The position numbers were made by a program, and so were the translations under genes. Below the pieces are notes generated by a model. That model made no database searches, had not been told where the DNA came from, and saw only the letters and a list, made by a program, of their open reading frames with translations. A DNA stretch of 64,000 nucleotides from Saccharofermentans sp. (GTDB taxonomy: Bacteria > Bacillota > Clostridia > Saccharofermentanales > Saccharofermentanaceae). The stretch spans positions 1 to 64,000 of the forward strand of contig JAKSRI010000011.1 of the NCBI GenBank assembly GCA_024403695.1. Direction: 5' to 3'. Position 1 is the stretch's first letter. Every line of letters starts with the position of its first letter. Positions 53,616-61,600 of the stretch are shown here, in pieces.

Positions 53616-55100
53616 ATGTTTAATGCACCAGACGTAAAGATTGGTATTGTTGCTGTATCTCGTGACTGCTTCCCAGAGTCACTTTCAGTTAACAGAAGAA
53701 AGGCTCTCGTAGAGGCTTACAAGGCACAGTACGGTGAGGACACAATTTATGAGTGCCCTATCTGTATCGTAGAGAGTGAGATTCATATGACACAGGCTCT
53801 TGCTGACATCGAGGCAGCAGGATGTAATGCACTTTGTGTATACCTTGGTAACTTTGGTCCAGAGATTTCTGAGACAATGCTCGCTCAGAGATTCAATGGT
53901 CCTGTAATGTTCTGCGCAGCTGCAGAGGAGACACAGGATAACCTCCACCAGGGCAGAGGTGATGCTTACTGTGGAATGCTCAATGCTTCCTACAACCTCA
54001 AGCTCCGTGGTGTAAAGGCTTACATCCCTGAGTACCCAGTTGGAACAGCAGCAGAGTGCGCTACAATGATCAACGAGTTCGTACCTATCGCTCGTACACT
54101 CGCAGCTCTTAAGAGCCTCAAGATCATTGGTTTTGGTCCACGTCCACTTAACTTCATGGCTTGTAATGCACCAATTCAGCAGCTCTTCAACCTCGGTGTT
54201 GAGATTGAAGAGAACTCTGAGCTCGACCTCTTCGAGGCATTCAAGAAGCACGATGGTGATGAGAGAATTCCTGCAAAGGTTAAGGAAATGGAAGAGGAGC
54301 TCGGCGCTGGTAACATGAAGCCAGAGATTCTTCCTAAGCTCGCTCAGTATGAGCTCACACTTCTTGACTGGGTTGAGGCACACAGAGGTTGCTGCAAGTA
54401 TGTTGCAATCGCAGGTAAGTGCTGGCCAGCATTCCAGACACAGTTCGGTTTCGTTCCTTGCTATGTAAACAGCCGTCTTACAGGTATGGGTATCCCAGTA
54501 TCTTGTGAGGTTGATATTTACGGTGCTCTCTCTGAGTTCATCGGTTACTGCGTATCTGAGGATATCGTTACACTTCTCGATATCAACAACTCTGTACCAG
54601 CTGATATGTACAAGGAGTCCATCGAGGGCAAGTTCCCATACAAGCACACAGATACATTCATGGGCTTCCACTGTGGTAACACATGCTCCAAGAAGCTTTC
54701 TGCTTGCTCAATGAAGTATCAGATGATCATGGCGAGAAGCCTCCCAGAGGAAGTAACACAGGGTACACTCGAGGGTGATATCGTTCCAGGTGACATCACA
54801 TTCTTCAGACTTCAGTCTACAGCTGATGCTAAGCTCCGTGCTTACATCGCTCACGGTGAGGTTCTCCCAGTTGCAACAAGATCTTTCGGTGCAATCGGTA
54901 TCTTCGCTATCCCTGAGATGGGACGTTTCTATCGTCACGTACTTATCGAGAAGAATTATCCACACCACGGTGCTGTAGCATTCGGCCACCACGGTAAGGC
55001 TCTCTTCGAGATCTTCAAGTACTTGGGCCTCGAGGGTATGGATCTTGCTTACAACCACCCAGCAGGTGACCTCTACCCAACAGAGAATCCATTCGCATAA
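53616..55100 (+). CDS. L-fucose/L-arabinose isomerase family enzyme
   Basis: The 494-residue protein has the fold of L-fucose and L-arabinose isomerases: N-terminal IGIVAVSRDCFPESLS, central IGFGPRPLNF, and the C-terminal metal site residues in VSCEVDIYGALSEFI and in the His pair GAVAFGHHGKALFE. It interconverts an aldose and a ketose using Mn2+. The neighbouring kinase is xylulokinase-like, so the sugar may be xylose, arabinose or another pentose; sequence alone does not decide. TAGGAGGA precedes the ATG. Codon use is strongly biased to favoured codons, suggesting high expression. Confidence 0.87.
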   Translation: MFNAPDVKIGIVAVSRDCFPESLSVNRRKALVEAYKAQYGEDTIYECPICIVESEIHMTQALADIEAAGCNALCVYLGNFGPEISETMLAQRFNGPVMFCAAAEETQDNLHQGRGDAYCGMLNASYNLKLRGVKAYIPEYPVGTAAECATMINEFVPIARTLAALKSLKIIGFGPRPLNFMACNAPIQQLFNLGVEIEENSELDLFEAFKKHDGDERIPAKVKEMEEELGAGNMKPEILPKLAQYELTLLDWVEAHRGCCKYVAIAGKCWPAFQTQFGFVPCYVNSRLTGMGIPVSCEVDIYGALSEFIGYCVSEDIVTLLDINNSVPADMYKESIEGKFPYKHTDTFMGFHCGNTCSKKLSACSMKYQMIMARSLPEEVTQGTLEGDIVPGDITFFRLQSTADAKLRAYIAHGEVLPVATRSFGAIGIFAIPEMGRFYRHVLIEKNYPHHGAVAFGHHGKALFEIFKYLGLEGMDLAYNHPAGDLYPTENPFA

Positions 55101-55131
55101 TTTCCTAGTCTCTCCATTAGAAATGTCGATT

Positions 55132-55178
55132 AGTTGCAGTCTCCTTTCTCTCTCTCCAAACATCTGGAGACTGCAACT
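55132..55178 (+). other. Perfect 13-bp inverted repeat after the isomerase gene
   Basis: AGTTGCAGTCTCC (55132-55144) pairs perfectly with GGAGACTGCAACT (55166-55178) around a 21-base pyrimidine-rich loop. No T run follows. It could stabilise the 3' end of the operon mRNA, be a factor-dependent terminator, or be a protein site. Confidence 0.65.
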
Positions 55179-55207
55179 GTCGGCCCTTTGAAAGAGAAAA
55201 GCTATGT

Positions 55208-55239
55208 TATAATAAAAAAAGCTCCTTCATTGGAGCTTT
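55208..55239 (+). promoter_or_regulatory. Promoter and 5' hairpin of the transketolase genes
   Basis: TATAAT lies at 55208-55213, so transcription should start near 55220. AAAGCTCC (55218-55225) pairs with GGAGCTTT (55232-55239), placing a hairpin at the very 5' end of the mRNA. Such hairpins can protect mRNA from decay. A TTTATA follows, so it could also act as a weak terminator for upstream transcription. Confidence 0.55.
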
Positions 55240-55264
55240 ATATTTAGAGAAAGAGTAAATTAAA

Positions 55265-56107
55265 ATGAACAAGAAAGAATTAGAGCTTAAGGCTATTGAT
55301 GTCAGAGAAGGCATCATCAAGGCAGTACATAGCGCAAAGTCTGGTCATCCAGGTGGATCCCTTTCTGCAGCTGACATGTACACATATCTCTACTTTAAAG
55401 AGATGAACGTAGACCCATCCAACCCTAAGAATCCAGATCGTGACAGATTTGTATTGTCTAAGGGTCATACAGCTCCAGGATATTATTCCGCACTTGCTAA
55501 CAGAGGTTTCTTCCCAGTTGAAGATCTTACAACACTCCGTAAGCTTGGTTCATATCTCCAGGGTCACCCATGTATGAATGAGACTCCAGGTGTTGATATG
55601 AGTTCCGGTTCCCTTGGACAGGGTCTTTCCGCTGCTGTAGGTATGGCTTTGAATGGTCAGCTTAAGAATAAGGATTACAGAGTATACGCTCTCATGGGAG
55701 ACGGTGAGATTCAGGAAGGTCAGATCTGGGAGGCTGCAATGTTTGCAGGTGCTCATAAGCTTTCTAATCTCGTTGCTATCGTTGATAATAACAACCTCCA
55801 GATTGATGGATGTGTTGCAGATGTATGTGATATCTATCCTATCGACAAGAAGTTTGAGGCATTTAACTTTAACGTAATCAACATTAATGGTCATGACTTC
55901 GATGAGATTGCTGATGCTTTCGCTAAGGCACGTGAGTGCAAGGACAAGCCAACTGCTATCATCATGAAGACTGTTAAGGGTAAGGGCATCTCCTTCATGG
56001 AAGACAAGGCTGGATGGCACGGTAAGGCTCCAAATGACGAGGAGTTTGAAATCGCATTAAAGGAACTCTCAGCTAGCAGAGAGGCTATTATGGGAGGCAA
56101 TGTATGA
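55265..56107 (+). CDS. Transketolase, N-terminal (TPP-binding) subunit
   Basis: The 280-residue subunit has SGHPGGSLSAADMYTYLYF, KGHTAPGYYSALANRG and the thiamine diphosphate/Mg motif MGDGEIQEGQIWEAAMFAGAHKL (in part GDGEIQEGQ), with NNNLQIDG. It works with the next gene's product as a split transketolase. The pair moves two-carbon units between sugar phosphates in the pentose phosphate pathway, the exit for xylulose 5-phosphate made by the upstream operon. It overlaps the C-subunit gene as ATGA. Confidence 0.93.
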   Translation: MNKKELELKAIDVREGIIKAVHSAKSGHPGGSLSAADMYTYLYFKEMNVDPSNPKNPDRDRFVLSKGHTAPGYYSALANRGFFPVEDLTTLRKLGSYLQGHPCMNETPGVDMSSGSLGQGLSAAVGMALNGQLKNKDYRVYALMGDGEIQEGQIWEAAMFAGAHKLSNLVAIVDNNNLQIDGCVADVCDIYPIDKKFEAFNFNVININGHDFDEIADAFAKARECKDKPTAIIMKTVKGKGISFMEDKAGWHGKAPNDEEFEIALKELSASREAIMGGNV

Positions 56108-57060
56108 GCGACGTAAAGAAAATTGCAACACGTGACAGTTATGGTAATGCTCTTGCTGAATTAGGCGCAGAGTTCTCAGATTTCTTGGTACTCGATGCTG
56201 ACCTCGCAGGTGCTACAAAGACAGGTGTTTTCAAGAAGGCATTCCCTGAGCGCTTCATCGACTGCGGTATCGCTGAGTCTAACATGACAGGTATCGCTGC
56301 TGGTATCGCTACAACAGGTACACCAGTTTTCATTTCTTCCTTCGCAATGTTCGCATCCGGAAGAAACTATGAGCAGGTTAGAAACTCTATTGGTTACCCA
56401 CACCTTAATGTAAAGATTGGCGCTACACACGCTGGTATTACAGTAGGTGAGGACGGTGCTACACACCAGTGTCTCGAGGATATCGCTCTTATGAGAGAAA
56501 TTCCAGGCATGACAGTAATCGTTCCATCTGATGATGTTGAGGCAAAGGCAGCTGTTCGTGCAGCTCTTACAACAGAGGGCCCAATGTACATGAGATTTGG
56601 TCGTGCTGCAGTACCAGTAATCAACGATAATCCTGATTATAAGTTCGAGATTGGTAAGGCTGTTAAGCTTAAGGAAGGTTCTGATATCACAATCTTCGCA
56701 AATGGTGTTTGCGTAGCTGAGGCTATGGGTGCTGCAGAGCTTCTTGCTAACGATGGTATTAACGCTGAGGTTATTAATGTTCATACAGTTAAGCCATTGG
56801 ATGTTGATGCAGTTATCGCATCTGCTGCAAAGACAGGCCGTGTATTTACAGTTGAGGAGCACTTCATTGTAGGTGGTCTCGGATCTGCAGTTGCAGAGAC
56901 AATCACAGCTGCTCCAGTATCAGTTCTTGATAAGCGTGTACAGGTTACAAGAATTGGTATTAATGATCAGTTTGGTCAGTCTGGTCCTGCTGGTGAGCTC
57001 ATGAAGCACTATAAGCTTGATGCTGCTGGTATCTACGAGCAGATTAAGGCTGCACTTTGA
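56104..57060 (+). CDS. Transketolase, C-terminal (pyrimidine-binding) subunit
   Basis: The 318-residue subunit has the pyrimidine-binding domain with DCGIAESNMTGIAAGIATTG (in part GIAESNMTGIAAG; the conserved Glu activates the cofactor), ITVGEDGATHQCLEDIALM and a C-terminal domain starting near residue 190 (GSDITIFANGVCVAEAM). It starts within the stop of the N subunit gene, so the two are made together in equal amounts. Confidence 0.93.
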   Translation: MSDVKKIATRDSYGNALAELGAEFSDFLVLDADLAGATKTGVFKKAFPERFIDCGIAESNMTGIAAGIATTGTPVFISSFAMFASGRNYEQVRNSIGYPHLNVKIGATHAGITVGEDGATHQCLEDIALMREIPGMTVIVPSDDVEAKAAVRAALTTEGPMYMRFGRAAVPVINDNPDYKFEIGKAVKLKEGSDITIFANGVCVAEAMGAAELLANDGINAEVINVHTVKPLDVDAVIASAAKTGRVFTVEEHFIVGGLGSAVAETITAAPVSVLDKRVQVTRIGINDQFGQSGPAGELMKHYKLDAAGIYEQIKAAL

Positions 57061-57085
57061 TAACTATTAGATAAATCAGACAAAT

Positions 57086-57120
57086 TAAATTCCCGTCTCT
57101 CATATGAGGCGGGAATTTTT
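57086..57120. terminator. Terminator between transketolase and YesL-like genes
   Basis: AAATTCCCG with CTC (57087-57099) pairs with GAG and CGGGAATTT (57106-57118) around one wobble, followed by T on the plus strand and preceded by A, so it can serve both convergent genes. Confidence 0.82.
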
Positions 57121-57140
57121 ATAGTCAAAAAATATATGAA

Positions 57141-57842
57141 TTATTCTTCTGTGGATTCTTCGTCCTCATCGATTTCTTCATCACTGTCGCCGTCTTCATC
57201 AGGTTCATCGTTATATTCAACTTTGGTTGATGCAGGAATTGCACGATTAATAAATACAGCACAAACCCATTCAAGCACAGCGATTGCAATAAATGCTGAA
57301 AGACTGCCAAGTACTACAGATGCAACATTTCCCAAAGATAATGTGAATCCATAGAAAAAGTGGAGTATGAGAATCATTATGGTTATTGGGAAGTTACCGA
57401 TTCCAATGAGAATTGAATTTACAATTGTCTCCTTTGGTGTGTTATCAAAAACAGCAAGAAGAGGGAAGTAGTAAATAGCAATACAGAGAATTATAGCTGC
57501 AACGATAAAGATAGGTACGACCATCCATTCAGCTGTGCCAGGAACTCCAGAAACAATCCAATATACTTCTAATCCGAAGAAACCCAAGATAATTAACATT
57601 GGAATCCAGACTATAGTAGCATTCTTAAAGGATGCTTTGAATTCTTTGAGGTAATCCTTAAAAACAGATACTTCTTCATGATTAATGACTTCAAAAAGGA
57701 TTTTATACAATCCGCAAATAGATGCTCCAATAGTTACTATAGGAAGACAAGTAATAATAAATAATGTGTTTACTAATATAAGATTACATACTGATGTAAG
57801 AAATTTACTTGCAGGACTATTAAGATCGAAAAAAGAACCCAT
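57141..57842 (-). CDS. YesL-family (DUF624) membrane protein with acidic tail
   Basis: The 233-residue protein has about five membrane helices and the DUF624/YesL pattern (NLILVNTLFIITCLPIVTIGAS, in part LFIITCLPIVTIGAS, GLYKILFEVI). Its C-terminal 30 residues are strongly acidic (DEDGDSDEEIDEDEES). YesL-like proteins are often encoded next to sugar ABC importers, as here with the importer genes starting at 58118 on the other strand. Their role is unknown. GGAGG precedes the ATG. Confidence 0.85.
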   Translation of the reverse strand: MGSFFDLNSPASKFLTSVCNLILVNTLFIITCLPIVTIGASICGLYKILFEVINHEEVSVFKDYLKEFKASFKNATIVWIPMLIILGFFGLEVYWIVSGVPGTAEWMVVPIFIVAAIILCIAIYYFPLLAVFDNTPKETIVNSILIGIGNFPITIMILILHFFYGFTLSLGNVASVVLGSLSAFIAIAVLEWVCAVFINRAIPASTKVEYNDEPDEDGDSDEEIDEDEESTEE

Positions 57843-57887
57843 TAGAAATCCTCCGTTGTTATAGCTAATGCATGTTTATAATACTAA

Positions 57888-58078
57888 TTTTTGTGCGTTT
57901 TTGTGCACTTATTATAACAAGTGAATAGTAAAAAACCGACAAATTGCCCAATGTTAGCAATATTTGCATGAAGTTTAGCAAGAAATGTAAAGATAAATGG
58001 ATACCTTTTAGGTATTATGTAGATGCTAGATATGATCCTTGGCCGGACATTTAGCATAATGCACAAATCCGTTTGTGC
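57888..58078 (+). promoter_or_regulatory. Promoter and operator region of the second ABC importer
   Basis: TTGTGC (57891-57896) and TATAAC (57913-57918) with 16 bases between form a likely promoter; TATAAT at 57877-57882 is another -10. TTTTTGTGC occurs twice, 10 bases apart (57888-57896, 57898-57906), and GCACAAA-TCCG-TTTGTGC forms a palindrome at 58061-58078, making four TTTGTGC copies. TAGCAATATTTG (57955-57966), TTTAGCAAGAAATG (57974-57987) and GCATAATGC (58054-58062) match blocks before the kinase gene at 51423. Confidence 0.65.
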
Positions 58079-58117
58079 AAAACTAACATTCCACATTATT
58101 AAGGAGGAAAAAACAAA

Positions 58118-59500
58118 ATGAAGAAGTTTGTAGCAGGTTTGCTTGCTTTCTGCATGATGGCTGGTCTTGTAACAGCTTGTGGAAAGAAGGAAGACGGCGC
58201 AGTTGAGACAGTTGAGAAGAAGGATACTGTTAAGACAGATGATGGAAAGATCGTTATCAACCTCTGGTCATTCACAGATGAGGTTCCTAAGATGGTAGAC
58301 AAGTACATCGAGCTTCACCCAGAGTTTGGTGAGAAGTACGAGGTAAAGGTTTCTATCACACCTACAACTGATGGTGCTTATCAGCCAGCTCTTGATACAG
58401 CTCTTACAGGTGGTGGAGCAGATTCTCCAGATATGTTCTGTGCAGAGGCTGCTTTCGTACTTAAGTATACACAGGGTGATATGTCCATGTATGCAGCTCC
58501 ATATTCTGATCTCGGAATCGATGTAGATAAGGATATCGCTGATGCTCAGATCGCTCCATACTCTGTAGATATCGGAACAAGAACAGCAGACGGTAAGGTA
58601 GTTGCTCTTGGTTACCAGGCTACAGGTGGTGCTTTCATCTACAGAAGATCTATCGCTAAGGATGTATTCGGTACAGATGATCCAGCAGCAATCGCTGATG
58701 AGATTGGTTCTGGTTCACAGAACTGGGATAAGTTCTATGAGGCAGCTGCTAAGCTCAAGGAGAATGGTACACCAATCATCTCTGGTGACGGTGATATCTG
58801 GCACGCTATCGAGAACAGCTCTGAGGCTGGTTGGGTAGCTGACGATACACTCGTAATCGACGGTAAGAGAGAAGCATTCATTGATATTTCTAAGGACCTC
58901 ACAGATAATGGCTGGTCTAACCAGACTCAGGACTGGACAGAGGCTTGGTACGCTGATATGGCTGGTACATCTGAGACACCTTGCTTCGGTTTCTTCGGAC
59001 CTGCATGGCTTATCAACTACACAATGGGTGAGCACTGTGATAACACATATGGTGACTGGGCAGTTTGTCCTCCTCCAGTAGGCTTCTTCTGGGGTGGTAC
59101 ATGGGTAATTGCTAACGCAGCTTCTTCTGATGAGGTTAAGGCTGGTGTTGGTGAGCTCATTAGATGGATCACACTCGATACATCTGAGACAGGTCTCCAG
59201 TACATGTGGGCTAACGGTACATTGAATGGTGAAGGCGGAACAAAGGACTCTGTTGCTTCTAACACAGTAATGGCTAAGTCCAATGGTGAGCTCGAGTTCC
59301 TCGGCGGTCAGAACATGTTCGATGTATTCGTTCCAGCAAACGAGTATGCAAATGGTAAGAACCTTACACAGTACGATGAGAAGATCAACTCCATCTGGAG
59401 AGATCAGGTTCGTCAGTACACAGCTGGTGAGGCTACAAGAGACGAGGCTATCGAGAACTTCAAGACTGGTGTAGCTGGTGAGCTCGGACTTGCTGTTTAA
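58118..59500 (+). CDS. Sugar ABC solute-binding lipoprotein
   Basis: The 460-residue protein has a lipoprotein signal (GLVTAC, Cys21) and a family 1 extracellular solute-binding domain: INLWSFTDEVPKMVDKYIE at about residue 46, DSPDMFCAEAAF and many Trp and Asp residues in the ligand cleft region. It captures an oligo- or monosaccharide and passes it to the two permeases that follow. AAGGAGGA precedes the ATG, and codon bias suggests high expression. A GC-rich hairpin separates it from the permease genes. Confidence 0.92.
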   Translation: MKKFVAGLLAFCMMAGLVTACGKKEDGAVETVEKKDTVKTDDGKIVINLWSFTDEVPKMVDKYIELHPEFGEKYEVKVSITPTTDGAYQPALDTALTGGGADSPDMFCAEAAFVLKYTQGDMSMYAAPYSDLGIDVDKDIADAQIAPYSVDIGTRTADGKVVALGYQATGGAFIYRRSIAKDVFGTDDPAAIADEIGSGSQNWDKFYEAAAKLKENGTPIISGDGDIWHAIENSSEAGWVADDTLVIDGKREAFIDISKDLTDNGWSNQTQDWTEAWYADMAGTSETPCFGFFGPAWLINYTMGEHCDNTYGDWAVCPPPVGFFWGGTWVIANAASSDEVKAGVGELIRWITLDTSETGLQYMWANGTLNGEGGTKDSVASNTVMAKSNGELEFLGGQNMFDVFVPANEYANGKNLTQYDEKINSIWRDQVRQYTAGEATRDEAIENFKTGVAGELGLAV

Positions 59501-59552
59501 GTTTTAACTTAATCAGTTGGTATTCGATTACTGATATAACAGTTTAATATGA

Positions 59553-59598
59553 GGGGGAAGCTTGCTAAGCGTTAGCTTTGCCAAGCTCCCCCTTTTGT
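59553..59598 (+). terminator. Intra-operon hairpin between binding protein and permease genes
   Basis: GGGGG and AGCTTG (59553-59564) pair with CAAGCT and CCCCC (59582-59592) with a one-base bulge and an inner TAA/TTA helix, followed by TTTTG. It probably stops part of the transcripts, giving more binding protein than permease, and protects the upstream mRNA end. Confidence 0.75.
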
Positions 59599-59654
59599 TA
59601 TATCTAAAATCTTTTCCTAATTAAAAACAGAAAAATAAATGATGAGGCTTAATT

Positions 59655-60629
59655 ATGGGCAAGAAAAAAACTTTAAATTATGCTAAGTATGGTTATATTT
59701 TTTCTATACCATTCGTAGTTGCATACTTAATATTTTCTTTTTATCCAATCATTAATACTTTCCTTATTGCCTTTTCAGATCTCGTTGGACCAGCGAGAAA
59801 GGACTATAACTTCTTAACAGGTGATATCTTTGAGAACTTTAAGAAGGTTTTAGACAATCCTATCTTTAAGAAAGCATTCATGAACACACTTAAGTTGTGG
59901 ATTTGCAACTTTATCCCACAGATGGTTATCGCATTGCTCTTGACTGCTTGGTTCACAGATACTAGAAGTAAGGTAAAGGGACAGGGCTTCTTCAAAGTAG
60001 TATTCTACATGCCTAATATCATTACAGCTGCTACAGTAGCTATTCTCTTTAGCACATTGTTTGGTGATCCAGTAGGTCCTATGAATGATCTTTTAAAGAC
60101 ATTAGGATTTATTGATAAGCCAGTTAAGTTCCTTACAAAGGCAAATGTTGCTCAGAATATTGTAATTTATATTCAGACATGGATGTGGTTCGGTTATACA
60201 ATGATTACACTTATTTCTGGTGTTATCGGTATCGATCCTGCTATCTTTGAAGCCGCTGAAATGGATGGATCAAACAGATTCCAGACATTTATCTACATCA
60301 CAATTCCTTGTATTAGAACAATTATGCTCTTCACATTGGTAACATCTCTTATCGGTGGTCTTAATATGTTCGATATTCCAAAGTTGTTCATTGCAAACTC
60401 TGGTCCTAACTATGCGACATATACTACAAGCGTATTTATTCAGTCCAAGGCTTTTGAAGGTCGTAACTTAAGAAATGAAGCAGCCGCAGCAAGCTTGATT
60501 ATGTTCGTAATCATCGTTATCTGTTCCGCAGCTCTCTTCTATATTATGAGAGATAAGGACGAAGCAGAGGCACGTAAGCTTAGAAAACAGGCACTCAAGC
60601 AGGCTAAACTTGCTTCTAAGGGGGTATAA
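59655..60629 (+). CDS. Sugar ABC importer permease (MalF/LacF type)
   Basis: The 324-residue protein has six membrane helices and the EAA motif IFEAAEMDGSNRFQTFIYITIP (in part FEAAEMDGSNRFQTF, about residues 203-217). It starts with a basic GKKKTLNYAKYGY cytoplasmic segment. The C-terminal 20 residues are rich in Lys and Arg. Upstream ribosome site is weak (GATGAGG). It pairs with the next permease. Confidence 0.92.
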   Translation: MGKKKTLNYAKYGYIFSIPFVVAYLIFSFYPIINTFLIAFSDLVGPARKDYNFLTGDIFENFKKVLDNPIFKKAFMNTLKLWICNFIPQMVIALLLTAWFTDTRSKVKGQGFFKVVFYMPNIITAATVAILFSTLFGDPVGPMNDLLKTLGFIDKPVKFLTKANVAQNIVIYIQTWMWFGYTMITLISGVIGIDPAIFEAAEMDGSNRFQTFIYITIPCIRTIMLFTLVTSLIGGLNMFDIPKLFIANSGPNYATYTTSVFIQSKAFEGRNLRNEAAAASLIMFVIIVICSAALFYIMRDKDEAEARKLRKQALKQAKLASKGV

Positions 60630-60631
60630 TT

Positions 60632-61504
60632 ATGGCATCAAACGGTAAAGTAAAACTTAGTTCTGGTGCGCAGAAGTTAGAGACAGCACGTTTAGTATTC
60701 ATTTACGTTGTATGTGTTATTCTCACAGTATTATGCCTCGCACCTTTCTGGATTATGCTTGTTAACTCTACAAGAAGTTCAGCATCTATTCAGGAACACG
60801 CTATTAGCTTCATTCCATCTAAGTATTTGATGGATAACTGGAGTAAGGTACTTAAGCAGAGCTTCAATCCTTTCACAGGTTTTAAGAACTCTATTATCGT
60901 ATCTACATGCTCCACAGCTCTCGCAGTATACTTCTCATCCCTCACTGCATATGCAATTTCTGTATATGAGTGGAAGTTGAAGAATGCATTCTTCAGTTTC
61001 ATTGTTGGTGTCATGATGATTCCTTCACAGGTAACTATGATCGGTTTCTATCAGATGGCATATAAGTTCGGTTGGAACAACCAGTTGTTCGCACTCTTCT
61101 TGCCAGCAATCGCTTCCCCAATGATGGTTTTCTTCATGAGACAGTACTTGCAGGGTGCTCTTTCACACGAAATCATTCAGTCTGCACGTATTGATGGTGC
61201 AGGTGAGTTCTACACATTCAACAAGATTGTTCTTCCTATCATGAAGCCAGCTATTGCTACACAGGCTATTTTCTCCTTCGTATCAAGCTGGAACAGACTC
61301 TTCGAGCCAATGGTTCTTATTTCTGCAGATGAGAAGAAGACACTTCCTATGATGGTATCCTTGCTTAAGGGTGATACATACAAGCAGGAGTTCGGTTGTA
61401 TTTACTTGGGTCTTTTCCTTACAGTATTGCCACTCATTATTGTATACTTGCTCCTTTCTAGATACATCGTTGCTGGTGTAGCTCTCGGTTCTGTAAAGGG
61501 TTAA
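60632..61504 (+). CDS. Sugar ABC importer permease (MalG/LacG type)
   Basis: The 290-residue protein has six membrane helices, the APFWIMLVNSTRSS segment typical of MalG-like subunits and an EAA-like motif HEIIQSARIDGAGEFYTFNK. It begins 2 bases after the previous stop, with AAGGGGG as ribosome site. No ATPase gene follows; energy must come from a shared ATPase, for which the UgpC/MsmK-type product of the gene at 29898 is a candidate. Confidence 0.92.
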   Translation: MASNGKVKLSSGAQKLETARLVFIYVVCVILTVLCLAPFWIMLVNSTRSSASIQEHAISFIPSKYLMDNWSKVLKQSFNPFTGFKNSIIVSTCSTALAVYFSSLTAYAISVYEWKLKNAFFSFIVGVMMIPSQVTMIGFYQMAYKFGWNNQLFALFLPAIASPMMVFFMRQYLQGALSHEIIQSARIDGAGEFYTFNKIVLPIMKPAIATQAIFSFVSSWNRLFEPMVLISADEKKTLPMMVSLLKGDTYKQEFGCIYLGLFLTVLPLIIVYLLLSRYIVAGVALGSVKG

Positions 61505-61517
61505 TTTTAAACTTCTT

Positions 61518-61574
61518 AATAATCACAAAAAAGTGACTGTCCTTCGGGACAGTCACCAATGTGATTATTTTTTT
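61518..61574. terminator. Strong nested terminator after the importer operon
   Basis: An inner stem GTGACTGTCC/GGACAGTCAC closes a TTCG tetraloop, and an outer AATAATCACA (61518-61527)/TGTGATTATT (61560-61569) stem surrounds it, followed by a T run. The convergent AraC gene may use it too. Confidence 0.9.
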
Positions 61575-61600
61575 AGAAAAATTAATTAGTGAATAAGAGT

